From assembly GCA_035529935.1 (NCBI GenBank), contig DATKVT010000155.1:1-34148 (forward strand): a stretch of 34,148 nt of DNA. The letters run 5' to 3'. How positions within the stretch are numbered: the first letter of the stretch is position 1; each line of letters starts with the position of its first letter. A program made the position numbers and the translations under genes. This DNA comes from Williamwhitmania sp. (GTDB lineage Bacteria; Bacteroidota; Bacteroidia; Bacteroidales; Williamwhitmaniaceae). Of the stretch, positions 7,976 to 16,216 are shown in pieces. The notes beneath the pieces are model-generated. The model made no database searches. It saw only the letters and a program-made list of their open reading frames with translations, and had not been told where the DNA came from.

Positions 7976-8683
7976 ATGACCGGCAAGCTTTACCTTATTC
8001 CCACCACCCTTGGCGAGGGTAATCCAGCAGATGTTTTACCGGAACACACGCTGGAAGTAGCACGTTCGCTCACCACCTTTGTTGTCGAAAATCTGCGCAG
8101 TGCTCGACGCTTTTTGAGTAAAATAGGCATTCTTACCCACATCGATCAGCTCACCTTCTTTGAGTTAAACGAGCACACTGACCTAACCACAGTAACCGCC
8201 ATGATTGGACCGGCCCTGAAGGGAGTAAACATTGGACTGCTTTCCGAAGCTGGAGCTCCCGCTGTGGCCGACCCCGGTGCGCCGCTGGTGCGCCTAGCTC
8301 ATAGCAAGGGCATTCAAGTTGTGCCGCTAACTGGGCCATCCTCCATTCTGCTAAGCTTGATGGCTTCAGGGCTCAACGGTCAAAACTTTGCCTTTCAAGG
8401 CTACCTGCCCGTAAAGCCACCGGAACGGCAAAAGCGGCTGCGAGAAATTGAATCCACCTCGTTTAGGGAGAAGCAGACACAGGTATTTATTGAAGCACCT
8501 TACCGGAACATGCAGCTGCTAAACGACATTCTCACCACCTGCAGCGGTGGCACCTACCTTTGCATTGCCGTTGACATAACACTTGAGTCGGAGTACATAC
8601 TCACCAAAACCATCAGCAGCTGGAAAAAACCGCTACCTGAACTGCACAAGCGCCCCTGCATTTTCCTGCTATTGAAGGAGTAA
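7976..8683 (+). CDS. SAM-dependent methyltransferase, tetrapyrrole-methylase family (RsmI-like)
   Basis: About 235 residues. It begins with the family's GKLYLIPTTLGE strand-loop and contains LLSEAGAPAVADPGAPLVRLA and PLTGPSSILLSLMASGL, the cofactor- and dimer-forming segments seen in RsmI (16S rRNA C1402 2'-O-methyltransferase). It is shorter and more diverged than E. coli RsmI (286 residues), lacking much of the C-terminal part, so rRNA methylation is likely but the exact position is not certain. The ATG at 7976 is preferred over 7943 because relatives start with MxGKLYLIP and a promoter element lies between the two. It ends 17 bp from the convergent mnmA. Confidence 0.82.
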   Translation: MTGKLYLIPTTLGEGNPADVLPEHTLEVARSLTTFVVENLRSARRFLSKIGILTHIDQLTFFELNEHTDLTTVTAMIGPALKGVNIGLLSEAGAPAVADPGAPLVRLAHSKGIQVVPLTGPSSILLSLMASGLNGQNFAFQGYLPVKPPERQKRLREIESTSFREKQTQVFIEAPYRNMQLLNDILTTCSGGTYLCIAVDITLESEYILTKTISSWKKPLPELHKRPCIFLLLKE

Positions 8684-8700
8684 GAAATACCAACTGCAAG

Positions 8701-9879
8701 TTATTCCCAAATTGGACCTGAGCCTAGCAGCTCATCGCCATCGTACCAGGAGGCAAACTGACCAGCCGTTACACCGCGCTGTGGTTCATCGAAAGTGAAG
8801 TAAAGCCCCTCACTCAGCATGTGTATTTTTCCCTGTTGTAGTGGCTGGCGATAGCGAATCCGAAGCTGGTAGCCTCTCGACTCACCAACCTGCATCTTCA
8901 AATCGGGTCGTATCCAGTGAATCTCATCCTTTGAGATTAACAGTCCTGAACGGTATAGTCCGGGATGCGATTGTCCCTGCCCAACATACACCACATTTTG
9001 TTCGATATCGGTAGCAATCACAAAAAGTGGCTCCAACTTCCCACCTACGTTCAGCCCTTTACGCTGACCAATGGTGTAGAACTGAGCGCCAACATGCTTT
9101 CCAACCACAAAGCCATCGTTGGGTGAATAGATGAGAGGCTTAGCCATGGCTTCCAAATCATCCGCAGCAACATTAGGAAGTAAGCTATAGTATTCCTTTG
9201 GTATTTCAATAATATGGCCCTGCTTCGACTTCAACTTTTGCTGCAAGAAAACGGGCAAATCAACCTTGCCCACAAAGCAGATTCCTTGAGAATCCTTGCG
9301 TTCTGCCGTGGCAAGACCCAGCTCCGCTGCAATTCTTCTTACCTCTGGCTTTTGAAGGTGACCAATGGGGAAAAGGGCATACTTGAGCTGCTCCTGCGAA
9401 AGCTGGCATAGGAAGTAGCTTTGGTCCTTATTGGGATCCAGTCCGGCCAATAGTTGATAGTAGGTATGACCATCCTTTGTTACCTCGCCCTTTCGACAGT
9501 AATGGCCAGTTGCCACAAAGTCAGCATTGAGGCGCATGGCCGCCTTCATAAACGCATCAAATTTAATTTCCCGATTGCAAAGCACATCGGGGTTGGGCGT
9601 CCGTCCCTTTTCGTATTCCGAAAACATATAGTCCACAACTCTTGCCCTGTACTCCTCGCTCAGATCGATATATTCAAATGGAATATCCAATTTTCTGGCA
9701 ACCATTTCGGCAAACATCTTGTCGTTCTCGAATGGGCAATCCCCGTGTAGCACGCCGGTATTGTCGTGCCAGTTCTTCATGAACATACCGATAACTTCAT
9801 AGCCTTGCTGCTTGAGCAAATATGCAGCAACACTTGAATCTACTCCACCCGACAAGCCGACAACAACTCTCTTCTTCAT
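8701..9879 (-). CDS. mnmA: tRNA-specific 2-thiouridylase MnmA
   Basis: A 392-residue cytoplasmic enzyme that installs the 2-thio group on U34 of tRNA-Lys, -Glu and -Gln. The N-terminal PP-loop SGGVDSSVA (residues 10-18) binds and adenylates with ATP; the two catalytic cysteines are C101 ([10 protein letters not shown]) and C201 (GICFVGK), with NPDVLCN, ATGHY and DQSYFL motifs between them. The C-terminal beta-barrel ends in GGVTAGQ-type sequence ([11 protein letters not shown]). A segment around residues 218-243 is somewhat longer than in E. coli MnmA. Sulfur would arrive by persulfide relay from IscS-type partners not in the window. A promoter element at 9908-9915 suggests independent transcription. 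Confidence 0.96.
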   Translation of the reverse strand: MKKRVVVGLSGGVDSSVAAYLLKQQGYEVIGMFMKNWHDNTGVLHGDCPFENDKMFAEMVARKLDIPFEYIDLSEEYRARVVDYMFSEYEKGRTPNPDVLCNREIKFDAFMKAAMRLNADFVATGHYCRKGEVTKDGHTYYQLLAGLDPNKDQSYFLCQLSQEQLKYALFPIGHLQKPEVRRIAAELGLATAERKDSQGICFVGKVDLPVFLQQKLKSKQGHIIEIPKEYYSLLPNVAADDLEAMAKPLIYSPNDGFVVGKHVGAQFYTIGQRKGLNVGGKLEPLFVIATDIEQNVVYVGQGQSHPGLYRSGLLISKDEIHWIRPDLKMQVGESRGYQLRIRYRQPLQQGKIHMLSEGLYFTFDEPQRGVTAGQFASWYDGDELLGSGPIWE

Positions 9880-9907
9880 CTAAAAACTCCTATGCAAAAA
9901 TTTTGCG

Positions 9908-9915
9908 CAAAGGTA
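9908..9915 (-). promoter_or_regulatory. Bacteroidota -7 element for mnmA
   Basis: On the minus strand this reads TACCTTTG, an exact TAnnTTTG match 29 bp upstream of the mnmA ATG (9879), in the 93-bp gap after the TrpF-like gene. It suggests that mnmA is transcribed on its own. No good -33 element was found. Confidence 0.45.
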
Positions 9916-9972
9916 ACGATTTCAGAGAGAATTGAGCTGAAATTAATAAGGGGAAGAGCAAGCACGGAACTA

Positions 9973-10620
9973 CTAGTACCCAACAGCCCTGAAGAAGGCT
10001 TCCAACTTATAGGGGTCGAGCTTCCCGTTGGTTCTAACACCGCTACAAATATCAAGGCCAAATGGATTAACCTCCTCCATTGCACGTCGTGCATTTTCGG
10101 GATTTAGCCCACCTGCTAAAAAAACTGGGATGGAAACTGCCTCCACAATTTTTCGGCTAATATTCCAGTCGTGTGTCTTGCCAGTGCCCCCCAACACCTT
10201 TATTTCAAGGTTGGGATTTCCACTATCCAGTAGAATGGCGTCAACATTAGGGGCAATAGCAAGCGCTTCGTCAATTGAATCCTCATTGGCAACATGAATA
10301 ACCTGCACCAGCTTAACCATGGGTAGCTGAGCACGCAGCTCACGGTAGCATTTATAGCTTACGTCATCAACCAGCTGAATGGTGCTTGTGTGCACCTTCT
10401 GATAGTGATTGAGGATGGTTGTTGTAGAAGTTTCGCTGGTAAGCAAGAAGGTGGCAATTGAAGGAGGCGTTGCAGCTGCAATTTCGGCAATCATCTCATC
10501 GGCAATAATGCCGGGACCACTTGGCATTTTCCCAACTAGTCCCAACGCTGATGCACCAAATTGAATAGCCAACTTGGATTCCTTAATGCTACTAATACAG
10601 CATACTTTAACGCGAATCAT
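9973..10620 (-). CDS. TrpF-like protein (phosphoribosylanthranilate isomerase homologue, atypical)
   Basis: A 215-residue TIM-barrel protein of the TrpF family. It keeps the catalytic Cys (KVCCIS, C7) and Asp (ILLDSG, D132) and the phosphate-binding GGTGKTHDW and FLAGGLNPEN segments. It lacks the SPR motif that in true TrpF follows strand 2; the equivalent stretch is KMPSGPGII. It is not next to any other trp gene. It therefore belongs either to a TrpF clade with altered substrate or to a displaced trpF. It lies 2 bp after an HXXEE membrane-protein gene on the same strand, preceded by a lipoprotein gene, so all three are probably one transcript. Confidence 0.8.
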   Translation of the reverse strand: MIRVKVCCISSIKESKLAIQFGASALGLVGKMPSGPGIIADEMIAEIAAATPPSIATFLLTSETSTTTILNHYQKVHTSTIQLVDDVSYKCYRELRAQLPMVKLVQVIHVANEDSIDEALAIAPNVDAILLDSGNPNLEIKVLGGTGKTHDWNISRKIVEAVSIPVFLAGGLNPENARRAMEEVNPFGLDICSGVRTNGKLDPYKLEAFFRAVGY

Positions 10621-10622
10621 TT

Positions 10623-11135
10623 CTAAAACTTGATATTTTTAACAAACCAATGGCTCAAGGCCAAGTTTGTTGCAATAATAACAAATGCTATAAGGCCAAT
10701 TAGTAAGCTTAGGTTCACCTGCACAATCCCACAGCTAAGCATATAAAAAATAGCATAGCCAATATATGGAGCCGTAATAATGGTTGTAACTATTGCAGGG
10801 ATGTACCTCCGATATATAACAAACTGAACCAAATGAGTAAGCAGGTGCAGGGCGTAAGCCATTATTACCCCTACAAATAGGTTGTACCAATCCCACTCCG
10901 CTGCAACAAATGCAATTGCCGACACAAGCACAAATTCCTCAGCAACAACCAAGGTAAACTTGCGGGTCGAAAATCCTTTAGTAAAAGTATTAAACCTAGG
11001 AGCAAGAAATGGAAATCGGGCAGCAATAGTCGATTTGTTGCGCTTAATCCAAGGCTTCATAAAAAGAATTTCCTCAAATTCGTGCAGCATAAACGCTATG
11101 GGGAAAAGCCAAATAAGCGTCTCCAATTTCATCAT
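10623..11135 (-). CDS. HXXEE domain membrane protein
   Basis: A 170-residue protein with four or five predicted helices. The first helix ends in HEFEE (H18, E21, E22), the motif that names the HXXEE family; a second acidic pair AEEF (E66, E67) and a His pair HLLTH (H97, H101) sit at helix faces, suggesting a buried metal or acid-base site. The function of the family is unknown. It is packed between the lipoprotein gene (12-bp gap upstream) and the TrpF-like gene (2-bp gap downstream). Confidence 0.82.
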   Translation of the reverse strand: MMKLETLIWLFPIAFMLHEFEEILFMKPWIKRNKSTIAARFPFLAPRFNTFTKGFSTRKFTLVVAEEFVLVSAIAFVAAEWDWYNLFVGVIMAYALHLLTHLVQFVIYRRYIPAIVTTIITAPYIGYAIFYMLSCGIVQVNLSLLIGLIAFVIIATNLALSHWFVKNIKF

Positions 11136-11147
11136 CTCAACCGTATT

Positions 11148-11675
11148 CTAATTCTTTAACGGCCTACGAAGCGTAACTATCTCCTCAAACAAACCTTGAT
11201 CTAGCAGTTGTACCAACTGCTCCTTAGTTGGATTTGTAAGGTAATAATCGGTATCTCCGTCATCCTTCTTTATCTCCTTTAGCTTTACAATCTTTTGAAT
11301 TCGCGCCAGCTTGTCGGTGTTATCCACGTAAAGCATCATAATGGTTACCCTGTCTCCGCTCTTGGGTTCAACCACTACCACGTTCCAACCATTATCCTCA
11401 CGACTGCTGAGAAAGTAGTAATTATTATATTGGCGCAAAACGGTGCTGTCGGAGAGCTTCATATTAACATTCATGTCTCCCTTGGTCGACTTAAAGCTAA
11501 ACCATCCCACGTCAACCATTAGGGTATCGTGATCGCTGCCAATAAACATTCCGGTGAGCTTTTCAGGAATTTTACTCAGATTTTGAACACCATTGGGCTG
11601 TGGGACCTCGAACCTTACCATATTGCAAGCTACCATTGTGCAGGCTGCAAGTGAAACCAATATTAATCTTTTCAT
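11148..11675 (-). CDS. Hypothetical lipoprotein
   Basis: About 175 residues, with a lipoprotein signal MKRLILVSLAACTMVAC. Either C12 (LAAC) or C17 (MVAC) could be lipidated; C17 gives the more usual signal length. The mature part is mainly beta-strand (GMFIGSDHDTLMVDVGW and similar) with charged loops and no recognised domain. The start at 11675 is preferred over the in-frame ATG at 11723 because the latter would destroy the signal peptide and overlaps the promoter at 11721-11748. It is the first gene of the lipoprotein-HXXEE-TrpF-like unit. Confidence 0.72.
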   Translation of the reverse strand: MKRLILVSLAACTMVACNMVRFEVPQPNGVQNLSKIPEKLTGMFIGSDHDTLMVDVGWFSFKSTKGDMNVNMKLSDSTVLRQYNNYYFLSSREDNGWNVVVVEPKSGDRVTIMMLYVDNTDKLARIQKIVKLKEIKKDDGDTDYYLTNPTKEQLVQLLDQGLFEEIVTLRRPLKN

Positions 11676-11720
11676 TATTATAAGTTTTTGGTCAATTGAA
11701 TTAGGCATCAGATTGAAAAC

Positions 11721-11748
11721 CAAATGTAAACAAATTCTTTAAGACAAA
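11721..11748 (-). promoter_or_regulatory. Bacteroidota-type promoter of the lipoprotein-HXXEE-TrpF-like unit
   Basis: On the minus strand, TTTG (11748-11745) is followed after 16 bp by TACATTTG (11728-11721), an exact -7 element. It lies 46 bp upstream of the lipoprotein ATG at 11675. Spacing is slightly short against the usual 17-23 bp. Confidence 0.5.
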
Positions 11749-11838
11749 GTATTTACAGTAGCACCATTTCAAAGTTCCCGGGCGTATTAAACCATTCCTA
11801 CAAAACCTTATCATAGAGAGGTTCCCAACCTAAATACC

Positions 11839-13218
11839 ATGAGAAAACTTTACGCAATAGCCCTATTAGCACTGCCTTTCTCGGCATGCTTTGGCCAAAA
11901 TAGCGACTCCCTAGTTGTTCGCAAGCTTTTTAACTCTGCCTTAACGAGCACCACTGCCTATACAAACCTAAAAATATTGACTAGTGAAGCGCCACATCGC
12001 TTAGCGGGTTCGCCCGGTTCCTTTTTGGCCATTAAAATACTTTACAACCAGCTGAAGGCACTAAATCCAGACACTATTTACCTGCAACCAGTTACTGCAT
12101 ATCCCTGGGATAGAGGTGAAAAAGAGGTTGTTTATGCAACGCTAAAGGATGGAGATAAATTTCCCATGCACTCCTGTGCGCTCGGAGGTTCTGTTGGAAC
12201 AGGTCCCAACGGAATAAACGCGCAAATTGTTGAGGTTAGAAGCTTTGATGAACTCAAGGCACTTGGAGCAGATAAGGTGAAAGGCAAAATTGTTTTCTTC
12301 AATGCAGCCGTTGATCCTACCATTTTTAATCCCGGAGAAGGTTACGGTAAATTTGTTTACCAGCGTGTGGCAGGTGCCTCTGAGGCAGCCAAGTATGGGG
12401 CAGTTGCTGCCTTAGTGCGGTCGGTAACCAACCAGCTGGACACCTTTCCGCATACTGGTATTATGCACTATGCCGATACTACCAACGAAATTCCAGCATT
12501 GGCAATTAGCACTGTTGATGCAAACAAACTTTCGGCACTGCTTAAGGAAAACCCAGAAACGCAGGTGTTTGTTCGCAATACCAGCAAAAATATACCACCG
12601 ATTCGATGCTTCAACGTGATAGCCGAGCTACGTGGTAGCGAAAAGCCGAATGAAATAATCACAGCAGGAGGACACATCGATTGCTGGGACGTGTGCGAAG
12701 GAGCCAACGATGATGGTGTTGGTTTAATGCATGTTATGGACATAATTCAACTCTACCGTAGCTGTGGTATAACTCCCAAGCGCACCATTCGCGTAGTTCT
12801 ATTCCTCGACGAGGAGATGCATCAAGTTGGGGCAAGAGCTTACGCTGCGAGTGTAAAAGAGAAGGGTGAAAAGATATACGCCGCACTTGAATCCGACATG
12901 GGAACAGATATTATAAAGGGCGTAGGTTTATCTGCCTCCCCTGAACAATTTGCAGAATTTACTAAAGTGATGAAGGTGCTTCAGCCTTACGACATCTACC
13001 AAGTTCGCAATGGCGGTGGTGGTACCGATGTTAGCTTTTTAAAACCGCTTGGCGTTCCAACCATGAGCGTAATTCCCAGCCCACAACGCTACTTCGAATT
13101 TCACCACAACGCAAAAGATACGTTTGACAAGATTGACCTTCGCCAGCTCCAAATTGGTTGTGCAGCCAATGCCGCGTTGGTTTACCTTGTCGACCAAAAC
13201 GATATAATGGGTAAATAG
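11839..13218 (+). CDS. Exported M28-family metallopeptidase (carboxypeptidase Q-like)
   Basis: A 459-residue protein with a signal peptide (MRKLYAIALLALPFSACFG, cut probably before Q20). A PA-like insert (about residues 105-245) precedes the zinc peptidase domain. All five di-zinc ligands can be assigned: H279 and D281 context in GGHIDCWD, bridging D291 in GANDDGVG, catalytic E325/ligand E326 in FLDEE, D353 in ESDMG, and H422 or H423 in FEFHHNAKDTFD. The pattern resembles carboxypeptidase Q and bacterial M28 aminopeptidases, which release amino acids from peptides in the periplasm. The usual Gly-rich stretch after DEE is replaced by MHQVGARAY. It is monocistronic, with a clear terminator. Confidence 0.88.
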   Translation: MRKLYAIALLALPFSACFGQNSDSLVVRKLFNSALTSTTAYTNLKILTSEAPHRLAGSPGSFLAIKILYNQLKALNPDTIYLQPVTAYPWDRGEKEVVYATLKDGDKFPMHSCALGGSVGTGPNGINAQIVEVRSFDELKALGADKVKGKIVFFNAAVDPTIFNPGEGYGKFVYQRVAGASEAAKYGAVAALVRSVTNQLDTFPHTGIMHYADTTNEIPALAISTVDANKLSALLKENPETQVFVRNTSKNIPPIRCFNVIAELRGSEKPNEIITAGGHIDCWDVCEGANDDGVGLMHVMDIIQLYRSCGITPKRTIRVVLFLDEEMHQVGARAYAASVKEKGEKIYAALESDMGTDIIKGVGLSASPEQFAEFTKVMKVLQPYDIYQVRNGGGGTDVSFLKPLGVPTMSVIPSPQRYFEFHHNAKDTFDKIDLRQLQIGCAANAALVYLVDQNDIMGK

Positions 13219-13239
13219 GTTTGATTATCGTTTATTGCG

Positions 13240-13272
13240 AAAAGGCGGGTACTCTTGTATCCGCCTTTTTTT
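13240..13272 (+). terminator. Rho-independent terminator of the M28 peptidase gene
   Basis: A stem AAAAGGCGG (13240-13248) pairs with CCGCCTTTT (13261-13269), extended inward by G-T and two A-T pairs around a 6-base loop, then a run of seven T. It lies 21 bp after the stop codon. Confidence 0.9.
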
Positions 13273-13518
13273 GAAAAAAAATATAGCACCGCATTCTTCT
13301 GAATATCTACAACTTGCCATTAGAGTCAAAAGTTTTTATTGCTATATCTTCATTTCGTAAAGGTCAAATTATTATTTTGTTGAGGATTTGTAAGTATCAC
13401 TGCCCTATGTCGGCTGATGACTAGAATGATGATTTTAATAATCAAACTACAATATAACACTACAACCGAGCAAAATCCTTTTGATGTATAACCCACCCTA
13501 AAGCTACAAAGACAACTA
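13273..13518. other. Upstream region of the NSS transporter gene
   Basis: This is the rest of the 300-bp gap after the M28 terminator. It is AT-rich; no gene, repeat or RNA was recognised. No exact TAnnTTTG element was found on the plus strand, so the transporter's promoter was not located. Confidence 0.4.
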
Positions 13519-15360
13519 ATGAAAAAAACAGCAATCGCGTCGAGCCTAAAAATGCCCGACGCCTGGGGCTCGAGGCTTGGACTTGTTCTAGCCATGGCAG
13601 GTAACGCTGTCGGATTTGGGAATTTTTTGCGATTCCCTGTTCAAGCCGTGCAGAACGGTGGAGGGGCTTTTATTATCCCCTACTTAGTTAGCCTTGTACT
13701 TCTTGGCTTACCACTGCTTCTTATTGAGTGGTCAACCGGTCGTTACGGAGGAACATACGGATATCACTCCACCCCGTTTATCCTGAAAAAAATGGGCAGG
13801 AAGCAGATTTGGATGTATGTTGGTGTATTTGGCATTTTTAGCAACATCGCAATCGCGTCCTACTACTGCTATATGGAAAGCTGGACGATGTCATACGTCT
13901 ACCACTCGGTTGTTGGAACGTTTAATGGAATGAACCAGCATCAGGTTGCCTCATTCTTTACTGGTTACCTTGACGTGACAGTTTCAACTACGGGACTCCC
14001 CTATGAAGCAGTTGTGTTTTTCCTACTTTGCCTTGCCCTTAATACATGGATACTAAGCAAGGGGTTGAGTGGTGGTATAGAGAAAGCAGCCAAAATTGGG
14101 GTTCCATTGCTCATTGTTTTTGGAGTTTTTCTTGCATATAAAGGTATTACGCTTAAGGCTGGAACTAATGGAGCAATTTTCGATGGAATCAAAGGACTTG
14201 ACTTCCTTTGGACTCCCAAATTCACCTCACTTACCAATCCAAAGGTATGGTTAGCAGCAGCAGGGCAGATTTTCTTTACCCTATCGGTAGGAATGGGTAG
14301 CGTACATGCCTACGCATCCTATGTGGGAAAAAATGACGATATCGCTTGTAACTCCATGTCAGCAGGTTTTATGAACGAGTTTGTTGAAATTGTCCTTGGC
14401 AGCTCCATCATCATTCCTATTGCCATTGGCTACTTTGGCATTGATAGGGTAATTGAGCTAACCAATATGGGTGGACTTGGGCTTGGTTTTAGAACCATGC
14501 CCTTCCTATTCTCCCAATGGGGACCTGTAATGTCAGCATTATCAGGGGTGGCCTTCTTTGGGCTTCTTTTCTTTGCAGGCATTACCTCATCCTTAGCCAT
14601 GGGCACACCGGTCATGGGGTTTTTCCAGGATGAGTTTAAGTGGAAAAGAGGATATGCCGCTTTGGGGTTTGGCGTCTCCATCCTAATTTTTGGTATACCC
14701 ACTGTGCTCTTTTTTCAGGAGGGCGTTTTCGACCAATATGACTACTGGGGCGGCACAGTTGCCCTCTTTGTATTTGCCATGCTAGAGTCAATAATGTTTG
14801 CCTGGGTATTTGGGCTCGATAAGGGCTGGGCCGAGATCACACGTGGGGCCGATATTCAGCTACCCATTGCCTTCAAATACATATTGAAGTATGTTACCCC
14901 TGTTATTCTGATTGTCGTATTCTTTGGCTCCCTTATTCGTCCTGCCAACGATGACTGGAGCAAGCTGAGCTTCTCCGGCTGGTCTCTACACAACGAAAGT
15001 ATCTTGGGCCAAATAAGGCATCAGGGCATTGGACCCAACAAAACCTACTTTGCCCACGAATTCTTGAGCGAAGTTACGGGAACTGTTCAAGGGGTTGCGC
15101 TCGAAAATCAGAGAAACTACCTAAATATTCAGGAACCAAATGGCAGCATTACCTCTTACCTAGTTAAGAAAGGCTATAAAGTTTCTGTGCAACCGGGTGA
15201 GCATGTTAATGTTGGAACACCTCTATTTGAGGGTAATGTAATTAACAATTTATTTTTCACCGATTTAGCAAGATTTCTTCTTTTATCACTCTTTCTTATA
15301 ATTTGTGTTATGGTATTGCTTGCCTACCGTAAGCATAAGCTAACCAACGATTTCACCTAG
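13519..15360 (+). CDS. LeuT-like sodium:amino-acid symporter (NSS/SNF family)
   Basis: A 613-residue, 12-helix inner-membrane symporter. Helix 1 has GNAVGFGNFLRFP (28-40) and VQNGGGAFIIPY, nearly the LeuT sequence with its sodium- and substrate-binding unwound segment; helix 6 has QIFFTLSVGMG (F253, T254, S256), where LeuT Phe259 is Met. The carrier should import an amino acid with sodium. It is about 100 residues longer than LeuT: most of the excess (about 476-578) lies between helices 11 and 12, predicted on the outer face, and includes VSVQPGEHVNVGTPLFEG, which looks like a lipoyl/biotinyl-type hairpin. A 32-residue MetS-like gene follows 24 bp downstream. Confidence 0.92.
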   Translation: MKKTAIASSLKMPDAWGSRLGLVLAMAGNAVGFGNFLRFPVQAVQNGGGAFIIPYLVSLVLLGLPLLLIEWSTGRYGGTYGYHSTPFILKKMGRKQIWMYVGVFGIFSNIAIASYYCYMESWTMSYVYHSVVGTFNGMNQHQVASFFTGYLDVTVSTTGLPYEAVVFFLLCLALNTWILSKGLSGGIEKAAKIGVPLLIVFGVFLAYKGITLKAGTNGAIFDGIKGLDFLWTPKFTSLTNPKVWLAAAGQIFFTLSVGMGSVHAYASYVGKNDDIACNSMSAGFMNEFVEIVLGSSIIIPIAIGYFGIDRVIELTNMGGLGLGFRTMPFLFSQWGPVMSALSGVAFFGLLFFAGITSSLAMGTPVMGFFQDEFKWKRGYAALGFGVSILIFGIPTVLFFQEGVFDQYDYWGGTVALFVFAMLESIMFAWVFGLDKGWAEITRGADIQLPIAFKYILKYVTPVILIVVFFGSLIRPANDDWSKLSFSGWSLHNESILGQIRHQGIGPNKTYFAHEFLSEVTGTVQGVALENQRNYLNIQEPNGSITSYLVKKGYKVSVQPGEHVNVGTPLFEGNVINNLFFTDLARFLLLSLFLIICVMVLLAYRKHKLTNDFT

Positions 15361-15384
15361 TATCAACTTCGTAAAATAAAAAAC

Positions 15385-15483
15385 ATGAACATTTCGGCGC
15401 TAATAACCATGATGCTTGTTTGGGGAGTGGTAATCTACTTCACAGTCTTCTTTTTTCTTAAGATTCTAAAACCCAAAAAGTAA
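15385..15483 (+). CDS. MetS-like small subunit of the NSS transporter (32 aa)
   Basis: This short gene encodes 32 residues, a single hydrophobic helix (ISALITMMLVWGVVIYFTVF) followed by a basic end (LKILKPKK). It lies 24 bp after the LeuT-like transporter gene and directly before a strong terminator, so the two form a bicistronic unit. NSS transporters of the MetP type in actinobacteria need a similar one-helix subunit, MetS, encoded next to them, and this protein has the right size, topology and place. The identification rests on context and architecture, since so short a sequence carries little family signal. Confidence 0.78.
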   Translation: MNISALITMMLVWGVVIYFTVFFFLKILKPKK

Positions 15484-15546
15484 TCCGCCCCATAAGTTCG
15501 GGCAATAATCGTTATCACCTGAGCAAAGATTTACGCCTGTTGAATG

Positions 15547-15583
15547 TTGAACCTTGGCAGACAATGCCAAGGTTCAATTTTTT
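15547..15583 (+). terminator. Rho-independent terminator of the NSS transporter operon
   Basis: A perfect 13-bp stem (TTGAACCTTGGCA, 15547-15559, with 15565-15577) around loop GACAA, followed by six T. It lies 63 bp after the MetS-like stop. Confidence 0.9.
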
Positions 15584-15675
15584 CAATAGTACCGGCAAGG
15601 TAAAAAATGACAAAACGGAAGAATTATCTTGTGTTAAAAAAAACAAAACGCCGAAGATATGTTGGGTTTTCATAC

Positions 15676-15683
15676 TATATTTG
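15676..15683 (+). promoter_or_regulatory. Bacteroidota -7 element for the four-helix membrane protein gene
   Basis: TATATTTG is an exact TAnnTTTG match 23 bp before the ATG at 15707 and downstream of the in-frame ATG at 15659, so it favours the shorter protein. A convincing -33 TTG was not found at the usual distance. Confidence 0.45.
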
Positions 15684-15706
15684 ACCGTAATATATATTCC
15701 AAAAGT

Positions 15707-16150
15707 ATGAAAAGCACCAATAGGCTAGCAAGTTCTCTCAGGGTAACATACATAGTTCTACTTATTAGCAGCCTCTCTTTTTTAACCATCGTCCTAACCT
15801 TTTCCAAAGAGATCAACCAGTACTTTGCCACGTCAAGTAAGGTATTCTCGGAATCAGTTATATTTAGTAACCTAGCTGCCGCGGGAGCAATAGTCGCCGG
15901 TAACTTGATGTTCTCTAAAGAAATTGCAGACATAGATGATCTGGATGATAATGAAAAGCACTTTGCATTCAGGAAGGCCATGTTTAACCAGCTTCTGCTA
16001 ACAGATATTGCCCTCTTTATTTTCGGAATCTTATTGGTTGCCCTGCACAAAGGGTTGTTTATGGCTGAAACATTAGCCATTTTTGGCTATCAACTCACAA
16101 AGTTTCCAACCAATAAACGATTGGCCCGATTTCTAAAATTACCACACTAG
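15707..16150 (+). CDS. Hypothetical membrane protein
   Basis: A 147-residue protein with about three or four hydrophobic segments (near residues 12-33, 49-66, 94-111 and a weak one at 116-128) separated by charged loops, including an acidic cluster ADIDDLDDNEKH around 71-82. I do not recognise a family. The start at 15707 is preferred because a -7 element lies just upstream and the 16-residue extension from 15659 is not signal-like. It stands alone, convergent with the DUF5916 gene. Confidence 0.65.
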   Translation: MKSTNRLASSLRVTYIVLLISSLSFLTIVLTFSKEINQYFATSSKVFSESVIFSNLAAAGAIVAGNLMFSKEIADIDDLDDNEKHFAFRKAMFNQLLLTDIALFIFGILLVALHKGLFMAETLAIFGYQLTKFPTNKRLARFLKLPH

Positions 16151-16216
16151 CAACGGTTATTCCGCTAAATATTCCGCTATATTCTCCGTTACCAATTCTG
16201 GTCAAAACGTCTTACA

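Noticed and set aside
7804..8022. 72-codon plus-strand open frame
   Set aside because: It overlaps the divergent promoter region and the start of the RsmI-like gene in another frame; no recognisable protein.
9892..10107. 71-codon plus-strand open frame
   Set aside because: It is antisense to the end of the TrpF-like gene and crosses the mnmA promoter.
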